From Chitinophagaceae bacterium (lineage in GTDB: Bacteria; Bacteroidota; Bacteroidia; Chitinophagales; Chitinophagaceae): 64,000 nucleotides of DNA. This document shows positions 6,253-16,691 of this stretch, one piece after another. Where the stretch lies: assembly GCA_947446645.1 (NCBI GenBank), contig CANFHA010000013.1:62001-126000 (forward strand), read 5' to 3'. Positions within the stretch are counted from its first letter, which is position 1. Each line of letters starts with the position of its first letter. The position numbers were made by a program, and so were the translations under genes. The notes beneath the pieces are model-generated. The model saw nothing but the letters and a program-made list of their open reading frames with translations. It made no database searches and was not told where the DNA came from.

Positions 6253-7509
6253 ATGCACCATTCTTATAAAATATTGATCATTATCCTTTTAGTTAATTTG
6301 CTTTCTGCATGTGGTGAAAACCAGCCTGATATAAAATGGAACTACAGTAAGAATGAAATCATTTGCAAAGATTTGGTTTCGATAGAGAAGTTGAACGTTG
6401 ATATTTATTTAGATGTAACATTGTCAATGGGTGGATTTGCTTCCAGCAATACAACAAACTACAGTAAACTAATCGAAGACCTTCAAGCTACTTGCCAGGA
6501 TGTGTGGAAAAAAGGCGAGATAAAGTTTTTTAAGTTTGGAAAGGTAGTTGAAGATATGAAAGGTACTGATTTAATCTCTGCAAGAACTTCCCCGGTAATT
6601 TATACAAGTGCCATCAGCCATGAAACGAATTTTGATGAAGCAATCAAAAAAACTGACCCCAAAAAAGTAAGCATTATAATCACTGACTTATTCTATAACG
6701 AAAATGAAGTTAATAGAATGAAAGAGGCTTTAAAAACTTATTGTATTCAAAGGGGGGTTGAAGTTGGATTAATTGGGTTAAAAAGTAATTTTAATGGTGT
6801 AGTTGGAGATGTGCAGCCACCAGTTACTATAAAAGTACCCAGACCATTTTATGTGGTGATAATGGGCGACAAATCCAATATCAATATGTTCTTTAAAACT
6901 CTAAAGAATAAAGGCTATATTAATCCCAACCAATTTTACCTAATTACCAATAAGCCTGCTGAGGATTTTAACGTGAATATTGTTAAAGACAAAACATGCA
7001 AAAGCCTAAATAAACAAAGTCTGAAAAAGGAACTTGAGGATTTTGGTACGGTATTTAATTTTCGCATGAAAAAAGAAGAAAAAAATGCCTCCTTTAATTT
7101 TGAAGCTAACATAACACCCAATCAGTATTTTTTCCCCTATACTGACAAGAATTTGAAAATAGATTTTTATAAAAAATCCCGGATTCAGAAAGATTCTTCA
7201 TTAACCAATGAAATAACTATTAAAAATCTTAAGATTGTTGGTAATAAAATAACAGGCTCCATTGACCTTACAAATACTGATCCTGAAGGGAAATTTTCTT
7301 ATTTAGGTTATATTACATTCGATAATACTGTTACTCCTTCCATGCCTGCATGGATTACTCAATATAATGCTGACGATGTTGCTGAATTTCGGCAAAATGT
7401 TGATAAAACATTACATCTATCAAAATTATTGACAGAATTAACGACAAGTAATATTACATACAACCAACCAAAACTTGCCAAATTTTATATTAACATTGAA
7501 AAACAATAG
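6253..7509 (+). CDS. Lipoprotein with von Willebrand factor A-like domain
   Basis: A 418-residue protein with a lipoprotein signal (lipobox LSAC, Cys20). The VWA-like domain follows at about 47-185. The metal-site motif is DVTLS (Asp54, Thr56, Ser58, a variant of DxSxS), with a Thr in ETNFDEAI and an Asp in SIIITDLF as the other likely ligands. A second region of about 200 residues, with no motif I recognise, ends the protein. It is the first gene of the long block and probably sits in the periplasm or at the outer membrane. It could act as a metal-dependent adaptor or sensor for the cytoplasmic NTPases encoded downstream; that role is inference. Confidence 0.8.
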   Translation: MHHSYKILIIILLVNLLSACGENQPDIKWNYSKNEIICKDLVSIEKLNVDIYLDVTLSMGGFASSNTTNYSKLIEDLQATCQDVWKKGEIKFFKFGKVVEDMKGTDLISARTSPVIYTSAISHETNFDEAIKKTDPKKVSIIITDLFYNENEVNRMKEALKTYCIQRGVEVGLIGLKSNFNGVVGDVQPPVTIKVPRPFYVVIMGDKSNINMFFKTLKNKGYINPNQFYLITNKPAEDFNVNIVKDKTCKSLNKQSLKKELEDFGTVFNFRMKKEEKNASFNFEANITPNQYFFPYTDKNLKIDFYKKSRIQKDSSLTNEITIKNLKIVGNKITGSIDLTNTDPEGKFSYLGYITFDNTVTPSMPAWITQYNADDVAEFRQNVDKTLHLSKLLTELTTSNITYNQPKLAKFYINIEKQ

Positions 7510-7532
7510 AAAAACAAAAATAAATAATAGTT

Positions 7533-7994
7533 ATGAACAAGTCTCCACTCAATTATTTGATCTCTGTAGCAATTATTGCTATTTTATGGGTTGTATTCGC
7601 CATTTTTATGGGAGATTATTTTTCTCAAAAGCCAAATTTGGCTGATAAAACGCCTGAAAGTTTTGCCAACGATTTACGTATTATTTTTGGTATTGGCGCT
7701 TTTATTGCAATTATCTGTATTTGTTATTGGTTTTATTATGGAAGCTTGGAATCAACAGCCAGTGAAATGGATAGAGCAAAAAGAAAATGGAATGGTAATT
7801 TTATTTTCTTAATTATTGTTTCAGTCTGTTTGACAGTTACCCTAATAATTATGAACATGAAACAAGGCATACAACCACAATGGTTCTGTATGTATTTTGG
7901 TGTATTATCGGCACTCACCTTTATTTCTTTTTGGATTACATCATTTTTATTATCACCATTAACAGTTAAATACATTCCATTAGGCAAAAGATAA
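7533..7994 (+). CDS. Four-helix integral membrane protein
   Basis: A 153-residue protein with four hydrophobic segments at about 8-28, 48-70, 88-108 and 116-138, and a basic loop (DRAKRKWNG) between the second and third. No family recognised. It lies 23 bp after the VWA lipoprotein and 11 bp before the tubulin-like gene. It is a candidate membrane link between the extracytoplasmic VWA protein and the cytoplasmic filament-type proteins. Confidence 0.75.
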   Translation: MNKSPLNYLISVAIIAILWVVFAIFMGDYFSQKPNLADKTPESFANDLRIIFGIGAFIAIICICYWFYYGSLESTASEMDRAKRKWNGNFIFLIIVSVCLTVTLIIMNMKQGIQPQWFCMYFGVLSALTFISFWITSFLLSPLTVKYIPLGKR

Positions 7995-8005
7995 AATATA
8001 GTGCT

Positions 8006-9571
8006 ATGCAAAAAAATGTAATAATCGGAATTGGAGGTACAGGTGCAAGAGTCATAGAATCTGCCATTCATCTGTGTGCTGCAGGATTAGGACCGAGTGA
8101 GTTGAATATTATTATTATTGACCCTGATGAGGCTAATGGTAATTTGACTCATACAAAGTCTTTGATTAAAGAATATGTTGAGCTAAGAAAGAAATTCAAA
8201 AATAAAGGCGATAACACATTATTTAAGACAAATATTGTCATTTCACCTTCCGGTAAATTTGTTTGGAATATTTTCCAGGAAAAAGATTCGACACTTGGGA
8301 AATACATGAACTATGATAATTTAAAAAAGAACAATCAAACTCTTTCGGATTTCGCCGAAATTTTGTTTACTGAGAAGGAATTGAATACCGGCCTAAATGA
8401 AGGATTTAGAGGACATCCCTCTATTGGCGCAGTAGTTATGGCAGACCCACCGATGGATGAATATCCATTCAAATTATTGTGGGACGACATTTCTACACTT
8501 TCAGCTAATGACTTACGAGTATTTATAGTAGGCTCAATTTTTGGTGGAACTGGTGCTGCTGGTTTTCCGACAATCGGGTCAAGACCGCTAATTAAGTTTA
8601 ATGAAAAATTTAATGCAACTTTAGGAGGTGGGAAAAGCAGAGTGTTACTTGGTGGCGCATTAGTACTTCCATATTTTAGCTTTTCGACTGATAGTGAAGT
8701 GGATGAGCCAATGTTCGTAACTACAAACGATTTTCCAATTGCAACAAAGGCTGCATTGCAATATTACAATGATAAAGAATTGGGGTTTGACCAATATTAT
8801 TTTATTGGAGATTCATTAGCACAGAAAGTAGGCAATTTCAGTACTGGAAGCGCAACGCAGGACAATTACCCTCATTACATTGAGATGGTCTCCGCGATAG
8901 CTTCATTTGACTTTTTTAATCAACCCAAAATTGACGATATACCAGATAAAAAGTATTTTATTGCTTGCCGTGAAATGGAAAGCGTTGATTGGAGTATGTT
9001 ACCATTAACAAGAGATAATGATAAATTGCAGGAAGAAAGAGATAGATTTAAGCAAAAGGTTTCTGATTTTACAATTTTCGCTTATACCTATCTTGCATAT
9101 GGCAAGGGTATTATTGCGCAAAAACACCAAGACGTATTAGCCGAAGCATGGTACAGTGAAAATTTTAAAAAGAACTTTAAAGAGTCTGACGTGCAGGCTA
9201 ATCCTCGTTATGGAGAAAATACTGATTTATTTGAAGTTGCAGAAAATTATTTTAAAGACTTTTTATTTTGGATTTGTTCTATTGATAAAAATGAAAATGC
9301 ACATTTAATAGATAGTAACAATCTGCTGGAGGGTGATTTAGACATTAAGGACAGAAAAGAGATTAAATTGAAAGATCCAACAAAGTTTAAATCGAATATT
9401 GGGCAAATAATCGTCGAAAGAAACAGTGGTTTAAATTTTGATGCGTTTAAAACAAGATGTTTACAGGAGACAATCATTGACGATAAGACAATGTATGCCG
9501 GAAATAGGTTTTTGAATATTTTTTATGAAGCTTCAAAAAAATTCAATAAAATTAATAGAGTAATTAAGTAA
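8006..9571 (+). CDS. Tubulin/FtsZ-superfamily-like GTPase (Tubulin_2 type)
   Basis: A 521-residue protein. It opens with a Rossmann glycine loop, VIIGIGGTGARVIESA (residues 5-20), then a strand ending IIIIDPDEAN (35-44). The hallmark nucleotide loop FGGTGAAGFP (179-188) corresponds to the GGGTG(S/T)G tubulin signature of FtsZ and tubulin. Between them is the region SIGAVVMADPP (139-149). I cannot place the catalytic T7 loop with certainty, so self-assembly and GTP hydrolysis are unproven. Large bacterial tubulin-like proteins of this size are known but little studied. It lies 11 bp from the membrane protein gene and 13 bp from the actin/Hsp70-like gene, implying a shared job. Confidence 0.78.
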   Translation: MQKNVIIGIGGTGARVIESAIHLCAAGLGPSELNIIIIDPDEANGNLTHTKSLIKEYVELRKKFKNKGDNTLFKTNIVISPSGKFVWNIFQEKDSTLGKYMNYDNLKKNNQTLSDFAEILFTEKELNTGLNEGFRGHPSIGAVVMADPPMDEYPFKLLWDDISTLSANDLRVFIVGSIFGGTGAAGFPTIGSRPLIKFNEKFNATLGGGKSRVLLGGALVLPYFSFSTDSEVDEPMFVTTNDFPIATKAALQYYNDKELGFDQYYFIGDSLAQKVGNFSTGSATQDNYPHYIEMVSAIASFDFFNQPKIDDIPDKKYFIACREMESVDWSMLPLTRDNDKLQEERDRFKQKVSDFTIFAYTYLAYGKGIIAQKHQDVLAEAWYSENFKKNFKESDVQANPRYGENTDLFEVAENYFKDFLFWICSIDKNENAHLIDSNNLLEGDLDIKDRKEIKLKDPTKFKSNIGQIIVERNSGLNFDAFKTRCLQETIIDDKTMYAGNRFLNIFYEASKKFNKINRVIK

Positions 9572-9584
9572 AATTCTCGGTATT

Positions 9585-12500
9585 ATGGCAAAACATTTGT
9601 ATCTACCTAAGATTCAACCAAGTGCAAATATTGATAAACCCTCAGTAAATGCTTTATGGGAAGACAAGCAGAAAAAGATTATTCAGGCTATAAGTGATGG
9701 TATAGAAATTGATGAAATGGCACAATCAAAAGGCGTTTCATCCATTCCTGATATTTATGCCAGACCATTAATATTTTTAAGTGCATTTCGCTCCGATAAA
9801 CATCCTTTAAAAAAAAGAATCATACAGGAATGGCGTGGCTTATTAAGCCTCCTTGCATTGCATAAGGTAAAACCTGATCTTGCAAACCTCACCATTTCAC
9901 CAGTGGAAATTGGTGACGATAAGTTTAGTACCGCATTAAAAAATCTTTGTCCTAAGCCAATTATCTTACAAAAAAATGGAACCGAGTATTCATGGACAGA
10001 TATATTATTAATTAGGTTTAATGATATTCCTATCGGAGCTTTCTCACCGGCAACTCTTGTTTTCACAGCTTCTGACTATAGCCGGAGACTAAAAGAAAAA
10101 TCGTTTGCATTAAAAGATGATGATGGATTTCTTAGACCGCCTACCAAAGCCAAAGACTTAGAATTTGTGGGAGAGTGGTTAGAAGGTTTTATTAAGCAGT
10201 TTAATGAAAAAGCATTTACCGACAGCAATTCAGCTTCTACTGATTTCAAATATTCCGGTGATATTAATAAGCAATTACAAAGTTGGTTATCTGAAATCAA
10301 AAAAGAGTTAGGTATAGAAGAAGCAATAGAAATAGATGCAGAAAAGGTTAAAATGGGCGAGGAACAAATTCCCTTAACAAAATCGGCTTCTTTTTTATCA
10401 AAATATCACATCTACCAATCGTTACTTAAACCTCTTATAATTGATGAACAAATTCCACCTGCTGAATCTAAATCAGATTATAGCTTAAAGACTTTCAGAA
10501 ATTTTTCAGGTAATAATGAGATAGTTATTATCTATCAAACCTTATTGGATAAGAACAATAATATCTGGGATGGAACAAGTCCAAACGAATGGGGCGACAT
10601 TAATACTATAATAGAAAGGTTTTTTAAGGTAGCAAAAGGAACAAAGTTAAACACAATAAGCTTAGAGGACAGTAAATCAATATGGATAAGACCTGAGTTA
10701 TACTTTTTAACTGATACTCTTTTACGAAACAAGGCAAATAGTATATTAAATGTAAATGAATCCTATTATAATGCAGAAAATTCGAAATATATCTTACCTT
10801 TTACTGAGGAAATTTTGCATTATTTCAGCCCGGAGAAAATCAAAAGTGAATTAAAGCCATATTTTGAAGAAAAGGAAGGCAAGGTAACTTTTTGCTTTTC
10901 ATTACCGTTAAAAAATAATACATCAGTTCTAATTAAAAAGGTATTTAGAAGTAAAGGCGCAGACAAAGTTGCATTAGAAGGTCAAATTCTTGATATAGAT
11001 GTTCCGGTATTGGAGATTTTCCCTAATTACCTGGGAGATTTCTGGTGTCAATATTTTATGCTTTACTCAGATACAGAAAACTATATTTTTAATCCGCTAA
11101 ATTTTAATATTAATTCTGCTACTATTTTTACTAAAAGACAAGAGCAAAAATTTGAAACAAACACCTCAACTAATAAGGCAGAAATAGTTAAAATATCCGG
11201 CTATAATTCGTTCCCGGAAGCTATTTCGATGGTACCTAAGCAAAATTCCCTAAAACCTTATGGTTTAATTCTTTTAAGCAAAGATATTAATATTGAAAAT
11301 GCTGCATTTAATAATGGAGCATATACCATTGGTATTGATTTCGGAACATCAAATACAAATATTTATGAAAGTAGCGAAAATGGGACTAAGAAGTGGGAAT
11401 TTTCTTTTTCAAAGTACATTCGTTCTTTCCTCAATTCTCCGGAAGATAAGAGAAAAGAAATAACAAATTTGTTTTTTGTTCCTATTGATGATGAGGATTG
11501 CAAATTGCCTACGCCAAGTGCATTAAGAATTTTTAAATCAGGAATCGTAGATAATGTAATATTGGATTATTTTATTTATTTTCCTGATAAATTAAGTAAA
11601 TCAAGGTATCCCAATAATGTCCGAACAGATATTAAGTGGGATGCAGATAATACAAACCTTAATTTATTTTTAAAATCTTTAGTTTTTCTACTTTTTATTG
11701 ATTTGATCCAAAAAAGAGTGAAAAGAATAGAATTTAGATGTTCATATCCAAAATCATTTTCCGATAATCAAATTGAAATTTACAAAACGATCTGGAAAAG
11801 TACAATTGAAGAATTATTGTATAAAGAGGTTGATGAAAAAATACCCAAAGTAGATAAACTTTTCTACGTAAAATATAATTTGGATAAAGGATACTATGTC
11901 ATTGATACCCATAACAATGGTAGATTTTTAATTAAGGAAAAACCAATTTTCATCACTGAAGGTATTTGTGCAGGTGAATATTTTTCGAGCCCTTCTTTGA
12001 TGGGTACAACTGAAATCGCCTCAATTGGGAGTAGTGCAATATGTATTGATGTGGGTGGAGGTACGTCCGATTATAGTCTTTGGTATAAGAGTAAAATAAA
12101 ATTTGATGCTTCCGTATTACTTGCCGGAAACCAGATAATGAAGTTTTTTAAAAATAATTACCGGATTTGTGATATTCTGTTCAAAAAAGATTCTGTAGAT
12201 GCGTTAAACGAAGTAAAGGATAACGAAAGATTGTTTTCGTCAAGATTAAATTATATTCTGAGAGATGAAGAAAAAGAAATTGCTTCGAAATTAGCATATA
12301 ACGCAAACAATAAGGATATAGCTTGGTTAAGAAGGATGTTGGCTATCGAATTTGGTGCCTTATCTATATATGCTGCCCATATTTGCTTAGTAATAAATGA
12401 AATTCTTGATTTTGAGTTGGCAGGGAAAATTAATGAAAACGGGATAAAATTGCATTGGGGTGGCAATGCAGCAAAATTTATCAGTTGGATTGACTTTGGT

Positions 12501-13139
12501 AAATATGATAAGGAAGGCATTTCTTCAACGTTTTTGAATGGAATATTTATCAATTCAATAATGGACAAAACGTTGGGAGAGAGAATCATCAAACCTCGCG
12601 ATTTAGGTCAAGTTCAATCTCCCAATCATAAAGATGAAGCCTCCGGCGGAATTGTTGTAATGAATGCGACAGATGGAAACGATGGAGATCAGGCTGAGGA
12701 AATAATTGATATTACGGAGAAATATGGTGGAATGATGATGGACGATGAGAACCCGGATGGCAATGGTTCAAAGGATGTTGACAAAGATATACTCGTGTTA
12801 GGAGAGGAAGTTACAGTTAATAAAAAGGTATATAAGCATTATGAATCAGTTGATAAAACCAACTTCTTCAGCAAAAATGAATCTTTATTTGATAAGACGA
12901 GTTTAGTACAGTTAGAAAGGTTCATAAAGTTGATAAATTTCGTAGGCAAAAATACAGGTTTGTTTCCTGAGGGATCACAGATCAATCTATCTGATGCCGA
13001 AAAACTTGCAATTAAAAACAATATAATAAATGACATTTCGAAATTAGCTCAGTTAAGTCCTGGGAAGAGAAATGTAGAACCGATATTTATCATGGAAGTA
13101 AAATACCTTTTGGAAATCCTAAGTAAAAAAATGCAATGA
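9585..13139 (+). CDS. 1184-residue protein with C-terminal actin/Hsp70-type ATPase domain
   Basis: Residues 1 to about 575 form a large region I do not recognise. From about 580 an actin/Hsp70-fold ATPase follows. Phosphate-1 is GIDFGTSNTNIY (Asp585), phosphate-2 is CIDVGGGTSDYSLW (Asp822), and an adenosine-type motif LHWGGNAAKF lies at about 955. Near 1030-1090 there is a low-complexity acidic linker with Asp, Gly and Asn, then a helical tail. It differs from true DnaK, which is the next gene, by the domain order and the divergent loops. It may be distantly related to SrfB-type virulence proteins; I cannot confirm that. Its stop overlaps the DnaK start as ATGA, so the two are coupled. Confidence 0.75.
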   Translation: MAKHLYLPKIQPSANIDKPSVNALWEDKQKKIIQAISDGIEIDEMAQSKGVSSIPDIYARPLIFLSAFRSDKHPLKKRIIQEWRGLLSLLALHKVKPDLANLTISPVEIGDDKFSTALKNLCPKPIILQKNGTEYSWTDILLIRFNDIPIGAFSPATLVFTASDYSRRLKEKSFALKDDDGFLRPPTKAKDLEFVGEWLEGFIKQFNEKAFTDSNSASTDFKYSGDINKQLQSWLSEIKKELGIEEAIEIDAEKVKMGEEQIPLTKSASFLSKYHIYQSLLKPLIIDEQIPPAESKSDYSLKTFRNFSGNNEIVIIYQTLLDKNNNIWDGTSPNEWGDINTIIERFFKVAKGTKLNTISLEDSKSIWIRPELYFLTDTLLRNKANSILNVNESYYNAENSKYILPFTEEILHYFSPEKIKSELKPYFEEKEGKVTFCFSLPLKNNTSVLIKKVFRSKGADKVALEGQILDIDVPVLEIFPNYLGDFWCQYFMLYSDTENYIFNPLNFNINSATIFTKRQEQKFETNTSTNKAEIVKISGYNSFPEAISMVPKQNSLKPYGLILLSKDINIENAAFNNGAYTIGIDFGTSNTNIYESSENGTKKWEFSFSKYIRSFLNSPEDKRKEITNLFFVPIDDEDCKLPTPSALRIFKSGIVDNVILDYFIYFPDKLSKSRYPNNVRTDIKWDADNTNLNLFLKSLVFLLFIDLIQKRVKRIEFRCSYPKSFSDNQIEIYKTIWKSTIEELLYKEVDEKIPKVDKLFYVKYNLDKGYYVIDTHNNGRFLIKEKPIFITEGICAGEYFSSPSLMGTTEIASIGSSAICIDVGGGTSDYSLWYKSKIKFDASVLLAGNQIMKFFKNNYRICDILFKKDSVDALNEVKDNERLFSSRLNYILRDEEKEIASKLAYNANNKDIAWLRRMLAIEFGALSIYAAHICLVINEILDFELAGKINENGIKLHWGGNAAKFISWIDFGKYDKEGISSTFLNGIFINSIMDKTLGERIIKPRDLGQVQSPNHKDEASGGIVVMNATDGNDGDQAEEIIDITEKYGGMMMDDENPDGNGSKDVDKDILVLGEEVTVNKKVYKHYESVDKTNFFSKNESLFDKTSLVQLERFIKLINFVGKNTGLFPEGSQINLSDAEKLAIKNNIINDISKLAQLSPGKRNVEPIFIMEVKYLLEILSKKMQ

Positions 13140-14665
13140 TACCGAGTGTTGGAATTGATTTGGGAACTACATTTTCCTGCATGAGCTATATTGACGAAAA
13201 CGGAGTTCCTATTGTAATCAAAAATAATGATGGTCAATCATCTACACCTTCAGTAATTTGGTTTGATGGAAAATCTGCTTATGTTGGTGATGAGGCAAAC
13301 AGAAGAAAGATTGCAGCGAATGCTCCAATATATGAATTTGTAAAAAGGGACATCGGTAAAGATGTTGCGAACCGCTATGTGATTAACGGCTTTGATTATG
13401 GAGCGTGTGGCTTGTCCGCTTTAATCTTGAAAAAATTAAGAATTGAGGCGTTTAATTTTTTCAAGAAGAAAGGTCTTACTGGTCAGGGTGATACCGTTAA
13501 AAATACAAAAATACCAGCAGTAATTACCGTGCCTGCTTTTTTTGGTGATAAACAAAAGCATGAAACGAAATTAGCTGGTTATGCAGCAGGTTTGGATGTT
13601 ATTGCAATAATAAATGAACCAACTGCAGCAGCTTTAACTTTTGGAATTAATTTAAACGAGCAAAAGAAAATTTTGGTATTTGATCTCGGTGGTGGCACAT
13701 TTGATGTTACAATCCTTAAAATTGGTGATGGTGAGGCCAGAGTAATAACATCTGACGGTGCAGACGAATTGGGTGGGAAAGATTGGGACAAGATAATTGA
13801 AGATTACCTGTTTAGCGAATTTGAACGACAAACAAATACCGAAATACCTGATGATCGAATTTGGGATGTAAAAGTGAAAGCCTTAAAGGCAAAATTTGCG
13901 CTTACCGAGGATTTGGAAACAGACGTTGAACTTTCAGGGAATGGGGAATCAATTACGGTCACCCTGTATAGAGAAAGAGCTGAATCTGATAACAATCAAT
14001 TTAGTTCTTTGATGTTCGACGAAGACCATCGTTTTTATTTCGAAGAACGGGCTCAAGATAAATTGACTTTATGTAGAACAATTTTGTCGAATATTTTAGC
14101 AAAAGCAAATCTTTCATGGAATGACATAGACGAAATAGTCTTAGCAGGTGGTTCTTCGAGAATGCCCATGATCCCTAAACTGTTAGAAAAATTATCAAAC
14201 AGAACAATAAAAAAAAATATTCCGGGATTCAGTTTAGACACAGCTATTTCACAAGGTGCGGCACTATTTAGTAAAAGTGGAACCAAGGTATATGACGTTA
14301 CTTCTAAATCTATCGGCATAGAACTGAAAGAGAATAATAGACCGGTAATAGAACACTTGATAAAAAAAGATTCAGCTTTGCCTTTAAAAATCACTCAGAC
14401 ATTTCCAGCAGAATCGAATGCTATCTTAAAGGTTTATGAAGGTGAAAGTAGAGACCCGGATTTATGCACTCTACGTGGTAGATTAGAATTAGGCAATCCT
14501 ACAGGCAAGGTTACGATAGCCTTATCAATTGATCTTAATGGATTAATCAGCGCAAGTGTCGAAGCAGACGATTTGAAAGCAGAGCTGAAAATCAAATCGG
14601 AGGCAGGGGACATAGACATTTTTGAATTACAATCAAAGATTGACATTGTTGATGTAAGACTATAA
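13136..14665 (+). CDS. Short Hsp70 (DnaK-like) without the helical lid
   Basis: The 509-residue protein has a complete nucleotide-binding domain: GIDLGTTFSCMSY near the start, VITVPAFFGDKQ, NEPTAAAL, the phosphate-2 motif VFDLGGGTFDVTIL, and the adenosine motif VLAGGSSRMPMIP. After about residue 370 only a short beta-type substrate-binding region remains (about 390-509). The C-terminal lid of standard DnaK (about 640 residues) is absent. A shortened Hsp70 beside a larger actin/Hsp70 relative suggests a dedicated partner rather than a housekeeping chaperone. No grpE or normal dnaJ is nearby. Its start overlaps the previous stop by 4 bp. Confidence 0.9.
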   Translation: MIPSVGIDLGTTFSCMSYIDENGVPIVIKNNDGQSSTPSVIWFDGKSAYVGDEANRRKIAANAPIYEFVKRDIGKDVANRYVINGFDYGACGLSALILKKLRIEAFNFFKKKGLTGQGDTVKNTKIPAVITVPAFFGDKQKHETKLAGYAAGLDVIAIINEPTAAALTFGINLNEQKKILVFDLGGGTFDVTILKIGDGEARVITSDGADELGGKDWDKIIEDYLFSEFERQTNTEIPDDRIWDVKVKALKAKFALTEDLETDVELSGNGESITVTLYRERAESDNNQFSSLMFDEDHRFYFEERAQDKLTLCRTILSNILAKANLSWNDIDEIVLAGGSSRMPMIPKLLEKLSNRTIKKNIPGFSLDTAISQGAALFSKSGTKVYDVTSKSIGIELKENNRPVIEHLIKKDSALPLKITQTFPAESNAILKVYEGESRDPDLCTLRGRLELGNPTGKVTIALSIDLNGLISASVEADDLKAELKIKSEAGDIDIFELQSKIDIVDVRL

Positions 14666-14675
14666 ATAATATCTT

Positions 14676-16691
14676 ATGGCTGAAAAAATATTGGGCGGTG
14701 AATCAAATCGAGATTTACAATCAGACAAAGTTATTGCTGGGGGAGAAAATTCCAAACCCTCCTCTATACCGGAGAAGGTTAGCACAGATAACATTGCCGA
14801 TTTTACAACTAAGGGTGGACTTGATATGCCTGCATCGGATTATGAAAAGGTATGTAATTGGCAAACCATACTATCCGAAAACCCTTTTGAGGTGTTATAT
14901 TTAGATTACGAACAATACAATTATATCACGCCAGAGATTGTATTGAAAAACTATAATGTTCTTCATGAATTTTGGAATGAAAAATTAATTGGGCTTAATG
15001 GTGTTGCGAGAGAGAAAATTAGTAAAAAATTCGGTGCTGAAACCGTAAGTAAATCTTTAGAGAAATTAAAAAGGGAATATGAGAAATTGAAGACCTCAGA
15101 AGGTATTATTAATTATTACAAAGAGGTAACCAACAAAAGAATAGCGAAAGGGATAGATGCAATAACGGATATTGTTGAGATGGCTTTTGAAGATGGTGAG
15201 GTAACAAAGGCAGAAGCAAATAAAATAATTACTAAGGGGCTAACAAATGGCTTAAGGGAGAATGAGGTGAGAACGCATTTGTTAGAATTGTTTAAAGAGC
15301 GAGGTTTTAAACCGAGGGCCACAAAGAAAAAAGAGGATGAATTTGATAATCAATGGATGACAGATGAGAAATGGAAAATTGCTCAGGCTCGCACCACTAC
15401 AATTTTAGGACAGTCAGTCTCAACCCTGGAGGAAATCGGCGAATTGCTATTCAATCAAAAAAAAGAAGCTAACAATTTTATCTCCAAATCCTTGTACAAT
15501 ACCATTGACAAACTAACTAACTACGACAAAGCTGAGGAGTTTGACAAAATTGAAAAAAGCGAAAAAGATGTCGAGAAAAAATATTTGAAAGTCGTATATC
15601 ATCTGAATCCTTCATTACCTTTCAGAATTGATTCAAGTACCTACAATACTATTAATCAACTATTTGAAAAAACAGCACTTGATTATGACCTATTCCAGAA
15701 AGTTTTCACCTACTACGAAAAAGGACATTTAAGAATTTGGTTATCTGAAGTTGACCCTTCAAATTCAAGAAAATATACGAAGGAAGTTACCTACAATGAT
15801 TATCTTAAATTCGTATATAGTGTTGACAGGAGCCATCCATTTTATATTAAGAACGAGAGATTTGCTACACCGAAGGATTTGGTTGACAAAGCGTTAGTTG
15901 ATAATGCTTTGTGGAACAAAATATCCGAAGTAATGCTAAATGGGCAGATCTTTGTTTGGTTGCAGGAAATTGGAAAAGCAGATTGGATTAAGTCTTACAA
16001 TGAAAGGACAGAGCCAATTTTTGCATCAAAATATCATAGTGATGAAGAGCTGAAATTGGCAGCAGTACAAACATTATTACAAGTTATTGATACCGATATA
16101 GAAAATCCCAAAATTAGCTCAAACACAAAAGATATTAACCTCCCGGCAATTGAAGGTAGCCATGTCATTCAAAAGAAAATTGCTCTCAAGTTAGAAAACG
16201 TTGGATTTGTAAAAGCCATCGCTTCTTTAGATCAAAATATCCCAGGCGTTTCAGTGCTTGTTGAAAAAGACATTGTCTTTCATAGTCAGGCCGGGATAAA
16301 AGAGCATCAACTCATACTCAATATTGAATCATTAGAATTAGTGAAAAATAGGGAATACTCGTTCAACATTAAAGTAAATACTTTGTATGAAACGCTGACG
16401 ATGCCTGTAAAGTTGAAGGCGGTATTTCCTAAGAAAGCGTATTCGGTCATGTTAGTAAAGTATGCTGCGATATTTGGAGCAATTTTTGGACTTTTTAGAT
16501 TTGTTTTGGGGAGTGTTGGTAATCATCAAAGTTGGCTTTCAGAAGATCCCTTGTTTGGTGGTTTCGTACCAATGGACATAAATTCAGCATATTTGCCTCA
16601 GTTTTATTTCTTATACATATTATTATTTCTTTTTTTCATATTGATTTTTATAATATCAGCGAGAATAATTAAAAAATATGAAAAGCTATAA
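14676..16691 (+). CDS. Membrane-anchored protein with possible degenerate J-like region
   Basis: A 671-residue protein. Residues about 68-150 begin NPFEVLYLD, recalling the NPYEVLG-type opening of J domains, and continue as charged helices, but the HPD motif needed to stimulate Hsp70 is not visible. A further region (about 165-215) reads EDGEVTKAEANKIITKGLTNG, EF-hand or TerB-like in pattern. Charged coiled-coil helices follow, then a beta domain at about 480-585. Two hydrophobic segments end it (about 588-610 and 643-666). It is 10 bp after the short DnaK and overlaps the next gene by 14 bp. I infer a membrane-tethered co-chaperone or scaffold; the J assignment is weak. Confidence 0.6.
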   Translation: MAEKILGGESNRDLQSDKVIAGGENSKPSSIPEKVSTDNIADFTTKGGLDMPASDYEKVCNWQTILSENPFEVLYLDYEQYNYITPEIVLKNYNVLHEFWNEKLIGLNGVAREKISKKFGAETVSKSLEKLKREYEKLKTSEGIINYYKEVTNKRIAKGIDAITDIVEMAFEDGEVTKAEANKIITKGLTNGLRENEVRTHLLELFKERGFKPRATKKKEDEFDNQWMTDEKWKIAQARTTTILGQSVSTLEEIGELLFNQKKEANNFISKSLYNTIDKLTNYDKAEEFDKIEKSEKDVEKKYLKVVYHLNPSLPFRIDSSTYNTINQLFEKTALDYDLFQKVFTYYEKGHLRIWLSEVDPSNSRKYTKEVTYNDYLKFVYSVDRSHPFYIKNERFATPKDLVDKALVDNALWNKISEVMLNGQIFVWLQEIGKADWIKSYNERTEPIFASKYHSDEELKLAAVQTLLQVIDTDIENPKISSNTKDINLPAIEGSHVIQKKIALKLENVGFVKAIASLDQNIPGVSVLVEKDIVFHSQAGIKEHQLILNIESLELVKNREYSFNIKVNTLYETLTMPVKLKAVFPKKAYSVMLVKYAAIFGAIFGLFRFVLGSVGNHQSWLSEDPLFGGFVPMDINSAYLPQFYFLYILLFLFFILIFIISARIIKKYEKL

